Assembly: GCF_000218685.1 (NCBI RefSeq)
Contig: NW_006763308.1
Location: 434,001-498,000, forward strand
Origin: Serpula lacrymans var. lacrymans S7.9
Taxonomy: Eukaryota > Basidiomycota > Agaricomycetes > Boletales > Serpulaceae
Direction of reading: 5' to 3'
Length of the DNA: 64,000 bases
Shown here: piece after piece, positions 34,944-45,740 of the stretch
How the letters are laid out: the number at the start of each line of letters is the position of its first letter
Position numbering within the stretch: position 1 is the first letter of the stretch
Translations under genes and position numbers: made by a program
The notes under the pieces: generated by a model
What the model was told of the DNA's origin: nothing
What the model saw: only the letters and a program-made list of their open reading frames with translations
Database searches by the model: none

Positions 34944-36468
34944 ATGGCTGAGCTCGCCGACTGTCTGTTCTCATCTGCCCGTTCCCATGTCTTTCATCCA
35001 AGGTTCGGGTTTATTAATTGCATCTTGCTGCACGTCACTGACTATGCATCTACAGATACTACAGGGATTTTAGTGCATAACAAATGGCTACTGCAGTTTA
35101 CAAAGCCTCTGCTTGAAGGGAATGAAGAGCGTAAAGCATGGGAGGTTGTCCCATCCACATTTGAAGGTTTTTGCCAGTGGGCACATGTCGCCCAAAACCC
35201 CTCAGAAGTCAACAAAACCCGAAACCACCTTCTACTGTACAAGACTCCTTGCAGTGATAGGATCAAATCCCTATATCCAGTCACAATCCGTGTTCAAGGT
35301 CTGTTGGGTAAATTCAACTTAAAGGTTTCCGGGTCTTAGACAGGGTAAAGTCTTTCAACTTAACAACAAATATTAATTCATTGTCTCCCCCTAGCGACTG
35401 GAAAACAATCCCTTCTGCCATTCAATATGTAAACCTGAAAGGACGCAATCATTGGGAGCCATGGGTTCCTGCTTTGCATGCCATCAAAGAACTTGCATCA
35501 AATCATCTATGCTGCATTGGGTGATTACCAGCATGTTGACAAACCACGACATATTCATGCAACACCGGGTTTTTACCAAGGTATGTGCTACATAGTTACA
35601 TATGTCAACTCAACTGAATATGCAAAGATCAGGAAAGATAATCAAAATAAAAAAAAGTGTCCTCTTACCCTCCGACAATCCCTTTTGCTGGATGAAAGCG
35701 GTTGATTGTGCTTGGAGGGTTACAGATAAAGTCCAGATTGCACGGTGTGATGAGAGCGGTGCTATTGTGTCCTGTAACAACCAAGAGTTAGTTACTCTGG
35801 CGCACACAGGAACACACTATAGAGAAGAGAGAAGGAGGAATCACCCCTCAGGTTTTAGTGAGTTAGTTGTGCTAGACAACAGGAGGACTCGCTGAGTCCT
35901 TACCCATGTATTGCTCTTGTATATATACTGAATACATGTTTGTTTGTACATATGTACTGTACAGTTGCTAGAGGCAGTGGCTGCTGATATCATGGGGCCT
36001 AGCCTGTGTGACCAGCTCCACTGTGTGAGATACTTGTATCTAAAATAAGAATAAAGGCAGCGCCACGCGAGAAAGGTGGAGTTTGAACTAAAAGGGGAAG
36101 TGCCACATGGCACAGTGTGAAAACTACAGTACAAGGTTAAAGCGGAGAATGAAATTTAAAGGAAAGGTCCAAAAATAAAAAGTAAAGTAAATGGTCACAT
36201 GACTGGTCATGTGACTTGGAAAATAAAAGTAGAAGTACAGAAGTGAAGCGTAAGTAGGTGCTGGTATGTCAAATTGTAACAGTCCTGTTCATCAGCCGTC
36301 TTATCCCCTGGGGATTTTGTCAACGTGGGCTTCACATTCAATATCAGCACAACTCGCAACGCATCTGGCCTTCACAAAATATGTGCACATCTCAACATTG
36401 AACATGTTTTGCAACTAGCAAAAGCTGCGGAGTTTGCAAAGGTGCATGATATCAGAACATGGGCATAA
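34944..36468 (+). pseudogene. OB-like Agaricomycete gene (cluster member 0), broken by solo LTR
   Basis: ATG at 34944 opens MAELADCLFSSARSHVFHPR; the next 130 codons are open. Probable introns follow (GTATGTGCT at 35581 to TTACAG at 35731 is clear). The last exon reads KVQIARCDESGAIVS up to 35772, is interrupted by the G1 LTR, and resumes CSSAVLSPGDFVNVGFTFNI to a stop at 36468. SPGDFVNVGFTFN resembles GDAVLMEAYIKHY and GDAVVIQAQIHRF in the genes at 39483 and 41894. I read these as one family, possibly with an OB-type beta-barrel; function unknown. It diverges head to head from the gene at 33506-34753, 190 bp apart. Confidence 0.6.
35773..36281 (-). mobile_element. Solo LTR, Gypsy family G1, long form, TSD GTCC
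   Basis: 509 bp; plus strand TGTAACAACC to AAATTGTAACA. GTCC flanks it at 35769-35772 and 36282-36285. Its U3 contains both modules that other G1 copies carry separately: the CACATG-box module with ACCAGCACC, and the module beginning TTTTTGGACC. Confidence 0.93.
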
Positions 36469-36496
36469 TAATCTCTGACAGCTTGCAGGTTGTTGG

Positions 36497-36886
36497 TGTT
36501 ACGATAAACACAATTTCCGGACATCTCCTTTCCTTTTATTCTCCACTCTAACTTTATACCTTAATTGCCACGCGACATTTCCCTTTCTCGCACCGCGTTG
36601 CCTTCCTTTTATTTTTAGACTTCACTCTCTCACGCAGTGGAGCTGGCCATACGGCCTAGGCCCTATGACATCATCAAGCCACTGCCTTCATCAACTGTAT
36701 AGTACACATGTACAAACAACCTGTAGTAGTATATATACCTCAATAGATCCAGGAGACTCCTCAGGGAGTCCTCCTGTTGAATACCAACTAACTCACTGCA
36801 GCCCAAGGGGTACCCACTCCCCATCTTCCATTATCTTCTATAGTGTGTTCTGTGTGCGCTGGAGTAGATCACTCTTGGTTGTTACA
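36497..36886 (+). mobile_element. G1 5' LTR
   Basis: TGTTACGATA to GGTTGTTACA, followed by a leader (TTAGGACTCGCTCTC) that also follows the G1 LTR at 60768-61179, so this is a 5' LTR rather than a solo LTR. No 3' LTR is found. Confidence 0.88.
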
Positions 36887-37402
36887 TTAGGACTCGCTCT
36901 CATTACTCTCTCACGCGTTAGTGCAAAAAGTCCCACTGGGCACCCGGACTCCAGGGTGAAGGAGATTGGCTAGGGTTAGGAATATCCCAAATAGCAGATA
37001 GGTGCGCTCCTAGCGACGGCCTTGTAGTGCTCAGGGAGAAGAACCCGAACCTTCGTTATGCGGCCCCCAGCGTTAAGGGGAGTACTTAGCTCAGCAATCG
37101 GTGTGGAACCGCTGTTGATTAGATCTAGACTACACAACTTCTTTTTCAAATACCTCTGACCAGGCCGGGCACTTGCCTCCGCCAGTCTGGAGAAGGGCTG
37201 ACAGCTTAACAAGCGGGCCACCCCCTGACAACCGTTCGGACCAGGGTTTCTTACGAAGACTTTTTAAATACAAAATTTCAAATACTATAGTGTGGGTAGT
37301 CGGAGATTGAGATCCGATACTCAGCTGGGAAGAGGTTGATCCGCAGATAGCAAGTGGGGACCCCCAGTTACCTACTTTTACGTACATCAGAAACAAGTCG
37401 AC
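36887..37402 (+). other. G1 leader region
   Basis: Non-coding leader between LTR and gag, colinear with 61180-61720 (shared GTGTGGGTAGTCGGAGATTG / GTGTGGGTAGTCAGAGATTG and GAAGAGGTTGATCCGCAGAT). It should hold the primer-binding site; I could not assign the tRNA. Confidence 0.75.
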
Positions 37403-37598
37403 ATGTTGTCGCAACCTCTTCCCCCACAAGACATAAACGCCCTGCTGCACGTGATGCGCACGCAGATTGGGGCGTTAACCTCACAACTCGCCAAGATGCA
37501 GGCCAATCTCCCTACAGCAACCCCCTCGGTGGAAAAGAAATACAATAAAAAGGTCGAAGTCGTCGCTGACCCTGGCGCCTTCGAGGGAGACCGAGCGC
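37403..37598 (+). pseudogene. G1 gag, truncated by L1 copy C
   Basis: ATG 37403: MLSQPLPPQDINALLHVMRT, a helical start, then KKVEVVADPGAFEGDRA, parallel to the gag at 61721. Cut at 37598 by the start of L1 copy C; gag does not resume after the LTR, so about 600 bp and all of pol are missing. Confidence 0.85.
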
Positions 37599-37914
37599 TG
37601 TCATGCACCAAAATTGATTGGTAGCATGGACAGGTGTTAATAACGAAGCGAATATTCGAAAAGACTCGCCTTTGCGCCACACAGGCACAGTGCCACGTGG
37701 AATAGTAATTAATATTGCCTGTTTTGAACTTGTGGCTGATCAGCACCACCTCTATTAGGCAATCCAGTCATGCTCACCTTTGCTTTTCCATTCGGTACTT
37801 TTGGCATTTTGGCATTTTGGCAAATTTTCTTTTCGCGTCGCCACTGGCTATACATTGCATTGCGCCCTCGCTTGTGTCATTTCCCTTACTCCCCTTCCTT
37901 TGCCTAGCCCCACC

Positions 37915-38457
37915 ATGGGCCCCTTCCTCTCCTTTTTATTCTCACCTGACGGTCGTTTCTGGATCCCCATTCTAGTCCACTTTTCTGTCACCTCCACCCT
38001 CCTCCTCCTCATCTTATTTGCACCCCCACCATTTCTGATGTCACCACTTCCTATCCGCTTCCGCCGCCGATCCCTTGACTACCATGTGCCACTGCTGATA
38101 TCAGCAAAGCCCCGGCGGCCGGTCCAAATAGGGCAACAGGTCCATCTTCATGACGTCGATCTGCCATCATATACTATCAAAACATCGGTCGCTCGTCTTG
38201 CCTGGTTGGAGTGTGGGTGGGTAGTTTTTGAGCTGGAGAAGGTTTGTCCCCTTGCGTTGCCCATGTTCATCGCTGTCCCATTCACTTGGGTACACTTATC
38301 TTTTGTCCATCGTCTTCGCTACAGCTACACCTACCACACGCTGCCTGGGACTCACTTGTTCCAAATTGGAACTACTCCTCTCCCTCCCTTGTTTAATCAG
38401 GTGGTCCAACACAACCAGTCCATTGGTAAGGCCATGGAACTGTCGGATTTGGACTAG
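37915..38457 (+). CDS. L1 U3 ORF, copy C: predicted single-pass membrane protein, 180 aa
   Basis: ATG in CACCATGGGC at 37915; 180 codons, protein identical to copy A although the copies lie 30 kb apart in opposite orientation. The 5-bp insertion of this copy is upstream of the ATG, so the frame from this start is untouched; that supports this start over the longer upstream frame. One hydrophobic helix near residues 15-38, then a basic patch. No family recognised. Confidence 0.58.
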   Translation: MGPFLSFLFSPDGRFWIPILVHFSVTSTLLLLILFAPPPFLMSPLPIRFRRRSLDYHVPLLISAKPRRPVQIGQQVHLHDVDLPSYTIKTSVARLAWLECGWVVFELEKVCPLALPMFIAVPFTWVHLSFVHRLRYSYTYHTLPGTHLFQIGTTPLPPLFNQVVQHNQSIGKAMELSDLD

Positions 38458-38576
38458 GTGGTGGACCGGTGGCTCCAGTTTCTTTTTTTTCAGCAGAACA
38501 TTCATTTACAGTGCGATTATTTTTGATTTTTGAATCATTTTTATGGACACATATTTTTTTAGAATGCCTGACTGAC

Positions 38577-38582
38577 AATAAA
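38577..38582 (+). terminator. AATAAA poly(A) signal of the U3 ORF
   Basis: AATAAA lies 120 bp after the ORF stop and about 290 bp before the LTR TATA box. It is conserved in copies A and B, so the ORF has the layout of a self-contained transcription unit inside U3. Confidence 0.55.
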
Positions 38583-38871
38583 GGAACTGTGTTGATACTG
38601 ATAGTGTTTTTCCTTGCCCCTTTTTTTTACTGCATCTTCCCATGACATCATGATTTTCCTGCTCTCTTTTTGCTATTGGACTTTACTTTATGGCTGTACA
38701 AACCTGTAACATTACTCACAGCATTCATTGTTCTATCCCTTTCTTTCCCTTATTTTGATGATCTTATCCTGTAGCAACTACGCAGGATTCATCAGCGTAC
38801 ATTCCTTCCTTCATGTTCTTTCTCATTCTTTTTGCGCAGCTATACTGTGCATAGCCTGCCTTTCTTTTCAC

Positions 38872-38878
38872 TATATAA
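38872..38878 (+). promoter_or_regulatory. L1 LTR TATA box
   Basis: TATATAA, conserved at 12474-12480 and near 6880 (minus). Transcripts from here would read through R/U5 and reach the ATG of the gene at 39483. Confidence 0.6.
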
Positions 38879-39482
38879 ACCCCTGTATTTTACCTTGTAA
38901 AAACAACAAAAAACTCGATTCCAGACTTCTTCTCTAAATCTCAAGTTCACTACTCTGCTACTTGTGATCCAGTGTGGTCACAATACTTCCCACTGTTACC
39001 ACTGCTATCTGCTGTCATCGTCACTCGTCATTTTTGAAAGTCACTGTCATCCCTTTCAATTAGAGTCCTTCTGAGCACTACAGTTTGTGCGTCAGGAGCC
39101 TGCTATCACTGGGAACCTCGTCACCTCGTCATCTTTATTGTTCTCAAACCTACTTTGTGCTACGATTAGCAAGGTAGTGCTCATCTATACTCGTCATTAA
39201 GCCCCCATCTTCTATAAATTCAACTATCCCTCCTCCTCAAAACCCACACCCATACCTCTCTGGGTTTTACTTTGAAGGACCTTCATACATACCACCCCAC
39301 GAACAACCAGAGCACCCACTGTTCTAGGAGGCAAAGCCCATAAACAAGTTCCGTGGAATCTGGGAGGATTGTTTGTTAGTTTGTTTTTGTGTGTGGTTTT
39401 CTAACAACAGTTCTCATCATCGACATTGTTCACACTACATTTTTTCCATTTATTGTCAATCACATTTTGTACTTTGTCGCTC

Positions 39483-40768
39483 ATGGTTTCAAAAAAAAAG
39501 GCTGTCCATGCAGACATACCTCTGTTACCACAGATTGAGCTTGCTAAGAAGCAAAGGTAAGACTCCTTTTGCATCCCTTATTTCCAACTGACATTTGTAC
39601 ACACACAGATTCAACGGTGACTCTGGCAACTCTTTTCAGCTGGGGATTACGGATGCCTCAAGGTATATACATTCAAACCACACCTCCAATACAGTGCTTC
39701 ACATGTAAGACCTTACAGTAACTTTAACTCTGACATCGGCGAGGGCCAACTACGGTACTCCTCCCACACCCCACTGTACACAATTTCACTAACTTCTCTG
39801 TGTCCTACTAATCATTGTTGTAGAGATGAGAATGAAAATACAACAGTTTGCGAGTCAATCCCTGTTGTGTCCGAAAACGTGCCAGAACAAGCCCCTGCAC
39901 TACACAGCTCTGCCACTTTGGGAGACGGAACAATCACAAAAACTGTTGCCAAGACAAATGACCACACTGACAAAGAGCTGGTGGCTATGGACAAGGCTCA
40001 ACTTGCTACATATGACACTCTGACAGTCACGTACATTAACCACAAACTGTTATGGGGCTCATGACTAACTGCACTGCAGGCGTTTATACACTTTTGCAAA
40101 CTATTCCGATGCAAAAAACTTAATCTATGCGGTTGAAAATATTCCGCCCACAGCCACATGGGGCATTTCCAAGCCTATTCACGACAAATCCACACTTCTT
40201 TGCGATCCCTCAAGCAACATGCCCTGCACAGTGTGGCTGCCAGGTTTTGTGTCTCGAGTGTGGTTGTTTGATCCCAAAGGCGAAACACGTGCCCATGTTA
40301 GTATATCCGTGGTTTTATTTGGTGTCAACACAGCAAGTGCCACACATAACATAATTGATAACTTGTCCTTTCCAAACGGCGGTAAATCTTGTTGTTGTAT
40401 GTGAAACTGCATCACCTAACAAGACACATAATCTACAGATCCCAATGAAGAGTGCTGGGGCGACATTAGAGCATTGCATTGGCAATCGGCCTACAAAGCT
40501 CAAGGGAAAACCGTATGTGTCAACTGCATTTACAATATCCTATTCCTAACCTTTGTTCCAGCCAAAACCTTTCACAGATGTGTATGATGCCAGGAAGGTA
40601 TTCAAACCAAAATCCGAAATGGATTACTACGGTGCCACAAACTTGCAAATGGGTGACGCCGTACTTATGGAAGCGTACATTAAACATTATCGCCTAAAAG
40701 GCAACATAGACAAGTTGACCCCGTCAACAAACGTCCTTGGAGGGAGTGGAAAGCGTACTTTAAGCTGA
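39483..40768 (+). CDS. OB-like Agaricomycete gene (cluster member 1)
   Basis: Six exons join in frame with GT-AG introns: 39483-39556, 39609-39662, 39824-40030, 40080-40381, 40439-40512, 40562-40768. Branch-like CTAAC/CTAAT precedes several acceptors. The product (about 305 aa) starts MVSKKKAVHADIPLLPQ; the middle reads VENIPPTATWGISKPIHDKS and TVWLPGFVSRVWLFDPKGE; the end carries DVYDARKVFKPKSEMDYY and LQMGDAVLMEAYIKHYRL. A -1/+2 shift near 40715 would open a likelier tail (RPWREWKAYFKLKCVSL), so the C-terminus is damaged or mis-sequenced. Related to the genes at 41894 and 34944. Function unknown; a nucleic-acid-binding beta-barrel is a guess. Its promoter region is replaced by L1 copy C. 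Confidence 0.65.
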
Positions 40769-41022
40769 AGTGCGTATCACTCATTCATACCACCTTACAG
40801 GATGACAAGGTGGAGGCTAAAAAAGACGAGCAACATATCCATATCTGAATGTAATACTACATAGTACTACTCATGCTTATACAAAATTGCACTGTTGAAC
40901 AGTGCTGAGCCAGAAACTTTTGGTGAATGACATCAGTAGACAAGTGACCCCTAACTTCAAATGACATTGCCAACAATACATGCCATATAAAGTGACCTAC
41001 TTCTCTTTCCCCATGTTCGTCG

Positions 41023-41614
41023 ATGGCTTCCATTGAAGAAGTACTACAGATTTCGAAACGCATGCATCGCACTTTGCCTGTGAGTCAACATTCTTCGCCA
41101 GTCACGTGCACCACTAATCATTAATCACTACTGGAAGGCTCCCCCTACCGTTTTCCAAGCTTTATACTTTGGAACAAACTGCTTACGTCCCACTTTTGTG
41201 GACGTCAGCACCACTGAACTATTTCACTCCAATGTTTCCCCATCCGCAGTGATATACGAGCCATACCTGGTGCCAAACGCAAACTACGTTGACATGGAAG
41301 ATGACGAATTCAGAGGAAGATCAGACAATGAAGAAGAAAGTGAAGTAGCAACGACACCTATTGCAGCCCAAGACTGCACCTGCTTTGAAATTGTCACATG
41401 GACTTACCAGCACTTCCCGGACATACCTTCCATTATGCTGGCCAATCCAATAGAAAACAAGCTTGTGAATAAAATCATACAGACACCTATCTGTCAACAA
41501 CATACATGGTATGGAGGTGTACTGTTAGTCAAACATTCCCAATGGCAACCAGACCACATCACATATGCAAATGCAGAAGATATTGCGCTCTTCCGCGTGC
41601 TCTTGGCAAAGTGA
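41023..41614 (+). CDS. Unknown acidic protein between the OB-like genes, 177 aa
   Basis: Two exons, 41023-41079 and 41138-41614 (intron GTGAGT...GGAAG, with CACTAATCATTAATCAC before the acceptor). MASIEEVLQISKRMHRTLP, then VDVSTTELFHSNVSPSAVIY, an acidic linker (DMEDDEFRGRSDNEEESE), IVTWTYQHFPDIPSIMLANP and WYGGVLLVKHSQWQPDHITY before the stop. AATAAA at about 41687 supports the end. I recall similar GGxLVVKH stretches in Agaricomycete repeats, but assign no function. The ORF is clean and looks intact. Confidence 0.65.
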
Positions 41615-41893
41615 GTAGCTCCTGTTCTTTGTGATTGACTATGTGCCCATGACATCACAGTGCGATCGTGAATGGTGAAATGCACCAATAAAGGGCCTTG
41701 CATAAAACAAGGGTCACCCTGAAAATCCATGCACAATTTGAATTGGACTAATAAGGGGCTTTGAATTTTAAAAAATATGATGGCTAAAAGTGCAACCTTT
41801 TCCCAAAAATGCTCCTATTTACATTTCAAATGTTAAGTTCTGCTCAAAAATCTCGTCATGCGCTGTGAGGAAATCATTCTCAAAATTTGTAAC

Positions 41894-42652
41894 ATGGACT
41901 TTGCGAAGTGAGTACACAACTGAAAAAACACGCTGTTCAGTATTGACACTACATATGCTGTAGTTTATCGATCTGCACTGATGAAATTGTGACTCGCAGT
42001 TTTTGCTCTGACAAGTACAATTCTTTCATTGCAAGGTATAACCCCTCATCAACACAACCACATATATTTGATTTTCATGACAGACAACTTATATCCCTTG
42101 CAAGTCTCATCAACACTCCTTCAAATATGTATGCGCTCAAACATCTCCCGCTTACAGCCACCTTGGATTGTTACAACCAAGACGCAACACTTTGTAACCC
42201 AATCTGTGGACAACCTTACAATGTGGTGCTCATCGGAGAGTTACAATCGTTGCATAAACACAAGGGCTGGTTCTATTCAACGTTGTACCCATTCGGGATC
42301 AACACAACCTGGATGGCACATCACATTTTATCAACACTGTCATCTGCACCACTACCTTGTTCAACCTCTGAAACGTTAGATTGCTTAGGACCCAAAGAGG
42401 TAAAGTGGTCCTCAATATTCTGATGCGCTAAACTAATTTCAAGTTAAGATGAGGGTTCTTGACGCACGTCATACTGTACGCCACGGCAACATCCCGGTAG
42501 CAGCATCTTTCTGTGACTTACAAATTGGCGATGCAGTTGTCATCCAAGCTCAAATTCACAGATTTCCAACGGACCAACCGACCCCTTGCGATCCTTGGCC
42601 TTCGTGGGAGTCCAATTTGATTATGTACCATATATACCTGGTTCAATCATAA
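41894..42652 (+). CDS. OB-like Agaricomycete gene (cluster member 3), 205 aa
   Basis: Three exons join in frame: 41894-41907, 42000-42399, 42449-42652. MDFANFCSDKYNSFIARYNP, then PSNMYALKHLPLTATLDCYN, CGQPYNVVLIGELQSLHKHK, and the shared C-terminal block VLDARHTVRHGNIP plus LQIGDAVVIQAQIHRFP ending with PWPSWESNL. The VxDAR ... GDAVxxxAxI pattern and the W-rich tail match the gene at 39483, so the two are paralogues 1.1 kb apart in the same orientation. Function unknown. Confidence 0.62.
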
Positions 42653-44939
42653 TTTCTGTGCTGTGTGTTGCTGCACCCTACAATCGATTTCACTATAATG
42701 TTGTCAACACTTCAAATTTCCTCCTTTCTTTTCTTTTCTTCCCGTCACCCTCACAACCCTTTGGTGCAGATGGAAAACAGTGATTTTTGTGATCTTTTTG
42801 TGTCTTGACAACGCTGTCTGAACCCTTTTTCTCCTGCCCGTTCAAATGTTGTTAAATAGCTCTCCTGCTCTCACATAATCCTCAATCTTTGCATTTAGTT
42901 ATCTACCTCTTGTACCTCAATGGTTCACGCAAATAATCAGATTCAGCGTCAAGAAATCCAAGACATGCTGCAAAGTGACTGTGACTACATCATACATATC
43001 AACCCTTCTTGACTGATGTTGCCCTTTAGCACTCAGTTATTTTTCTTGTTACCATTGTGTCAATCCTGCAAACACTCTACGGCCATCTCATAACTTCTCT
43101 CTCAACGACAAACCACTCTAGTATGTATCCCACTCCTGTACCTTTAATTCACCACTTAATCATACAAAACCAGAGTTGGCATCAACTGCACAGAAACGTT
43201 TGACATACTACATAGCTAGCTACATATCTAAAGTATAGTATGTATAATTCCGTGGGAAATATAATCAACATGGGGACCAGGTTTGCCCGGAGGGCCATCC
43301 TATTAGTAAGGGAGCTGCGAATAATCCCCGTTACTACATGGCTAAATGAGCATGAGGTTATTACTAATGTTTGACAAAAAACATTGCCACAGTACCAAAT
43401 ATTGGCCATACGGAACCCGCACTAAAAGGCCTAGGCAACAAAATCACCAGACCTCGCCTCAATAGTGTCGGCTTGGCTGTCGGGATATTGTTGTGAAAGG
43501 TCTTGCAGAGGTCTGTCCGGAGCCTTACAAGACCATCAACCTATATCATACTATTGTATATAGTAAATGACTTACCATGGCCACAGAATAGTGTGCCACA
43601 GATGATTGGCTCAGATGGCGATCAGAAATATTGCTCAGACCTTTGATAGACCTCAATCAGACCAGTAACGGCTCTGAGGTCTTATTTATTCACAATATTA
43701 CATCGTCATTATGTGCAAGTTTTAACCTTGAAGACTGAGAGCAAGACACACCATACATACAAAGCAACCAACACAGTCAACAAATCCGAGATGCGTACAA
43801 GACAAAGAATAGTAAAATGGCTGATCACAGGATGTCGGAAACTACACGGTCATTGTATACTAAGTCCATCAGTTCTTGAAACCTGTTCCAAATCTGGCCT
43901 CGAGTTTGCAAATGATCACTGTCATTGCCAAAAACACCATCAAACTTATGAGAAAAAGTATTGTTCTCGGCCATCCAACGACCCACAAAAATTCCGTTGG
44001 GGGAGATTTTAGGACTCCAGTGTGTCCATTGACCGTAGGGAAATTCAGGGAAAGCAGCTACATAAGCCATCCAAAATGCCTCCCGGCATGACAATTTCGG
44101 CCAAAAGCCATTGTTGAATTTTAGCCATCAAGGCCAGCCAGCACTGTGAGTCAAAAGTATCAAACATGGATGGGAGTGGCAAGAACTATACAGCTATATG
44201 AAAGCCCTGCAGTAGCTGTAAATAGTCAGTAATTAGCAAGGTATACGCATGTAGACCTCAGCTCCTGTTGTGGACAGAGAACAGATGTCACTTTTTTCTG
44301 ACCATAGACAGATTTGAGAGGTCCAGTCTGTATGGTTGGCTTTATTCCAGTATAGCCATGGGGTAAACTAACAGAAACTTTGAGAGGCTTGTTGTGTACA
44401 CCAAAAAGTTAGTTGATATCACAAGAGAACACAAATGAAAATATACCACATCACCAAACACCAATCTCGGGCTTGGGACTGAACCTTTAAACTGTACAAG
44501 CACATTTAAAGAACGTAGGCTGTGCCTAGTGCCTCAGTCCCTTGCAGAAACTCGGGGATACAGAATCATTGAAGTGGTTGTTGCCATGAGGGATGAGAAT
44601 GAAGGTGGATCAACAAACAAACCTATTCCCCTCCGGTGATACCCGATCAGCAATTTGGCTATCACATCACCTGCACCTTCTGCTTCGCCACCTCCTGGCA
44701 TTGAAGACATCACAGGCAGAATTGTATTGGCCAGCTCATTGCCTGGTTATCCAAGACAAACAGAGTCAATACCACCACATACTCTTTCAAAGTCGAAAAT
44801 GTTTGTGTTTGCCAACCCTGCTGTTTGGTGAAATGATCCTCACACTTGTATTATAGCCACTGGTGCATTGCGCTTCCCTGATAATGCCCAAGGATAACCT
44901 TCAAGCCCTAGATAGTCGTAGTGTGTTGATCCATGCTGA
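42653..44939. other. Unassigned 2.3-kb stretch
   Basis: Only short ORFs. One on the minus strand (43825-44094, 89 aa) has a dense aromatic stretch (EFPYGQWTHWSPKISPNGIF) that looks protein-like, but I recognise no family. A plus-strand piece at 44593-44856 may be the degraded start of the gene that follows. Confidence 0.35.
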
Positions 44940-45740
44940 TTGCCACAAGGACTTCACAAGTCACTGACCTGTGCTGTAGTCTATAGGACCCTAGAAGGGG
45001 GCAGGCTTATTGCTTGCCTTGCGTGCCCCAAGCAAAATGGGGCTTATCTCACCATGAGGAAGTGTCACATAATCAGCTATACGCACAGCAAAAAGCATGT
45101 ACGCCATGCTCTGAAGCTTCTTCAACAGCTAGAACTTCATCTTGGATCATCACCCACTCAACCACCATCCCAATTGACCTCTGGCTTACATCCATCCACT
45201 CCAAATCAACCCTCTCCCTCATTCAGTGCTTGTTCGCCTGCTCCGTTATGGCATGAAGACGACAAAATTGCGGACACCTTCAATACTCAGGATAATCATC
45301 TCCAAGTCCCCATCCAAGATCTCTAGGACACTACTTTTGCACAGCACACCTACAACCTTGCCCTCAATCCGGGAGGGGACATCTACGACGAGCTTTGCAA
45401 ATCAAAGCCAAAGGGGGACCATTTATTTCCATGTCATTTATGTCCCGCCACCGAAGAATTTGGACTAGAAGGTGATGGGCCTGACTATCTACAGGAAGAC
45501 TGGTTCAATGAAAATCAAGGTAAGTTTTTTCATAGCCGTTTTCAAGGTACATACTAACTTTGACTCATTTAGACTTTGTACAGGGCTTGTCCAGTACCTC
45601 ACACAAAGATGTGCAGCCGGGTGAACAAACATACCCATTGCTATCTTTGGCGGTAAGCTCCTTTGTTTTGTCATCTCACATTCACCCTCACTAAGAAATC
45701 TGTTAGATGTTTTCTACAGATCTCCTTTTCAGCTCCGCTC

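Larger units (their letters stand above)
37599..39425 (+). mobile_element. LTR, family L1 copy C, 1827 bp
   Basis: TGTCATGCACC to ATCGACA. Near-identical to copy A apart from a 5-bp insertion near 37826. No target duplication directly at its borders (AGCGC left, TTGTT right). TATATAA at 38872-38878; ends 57 bp before the ATG of the gene at 39483. Confidence 0.92.

Noticed and set aside
43825..44094. Known enzyme for the minus-strand aromatic-rich ORF
   Set aside because: The stretch looks coding but matches no family I can name; only 89 codons and no clear splice context.
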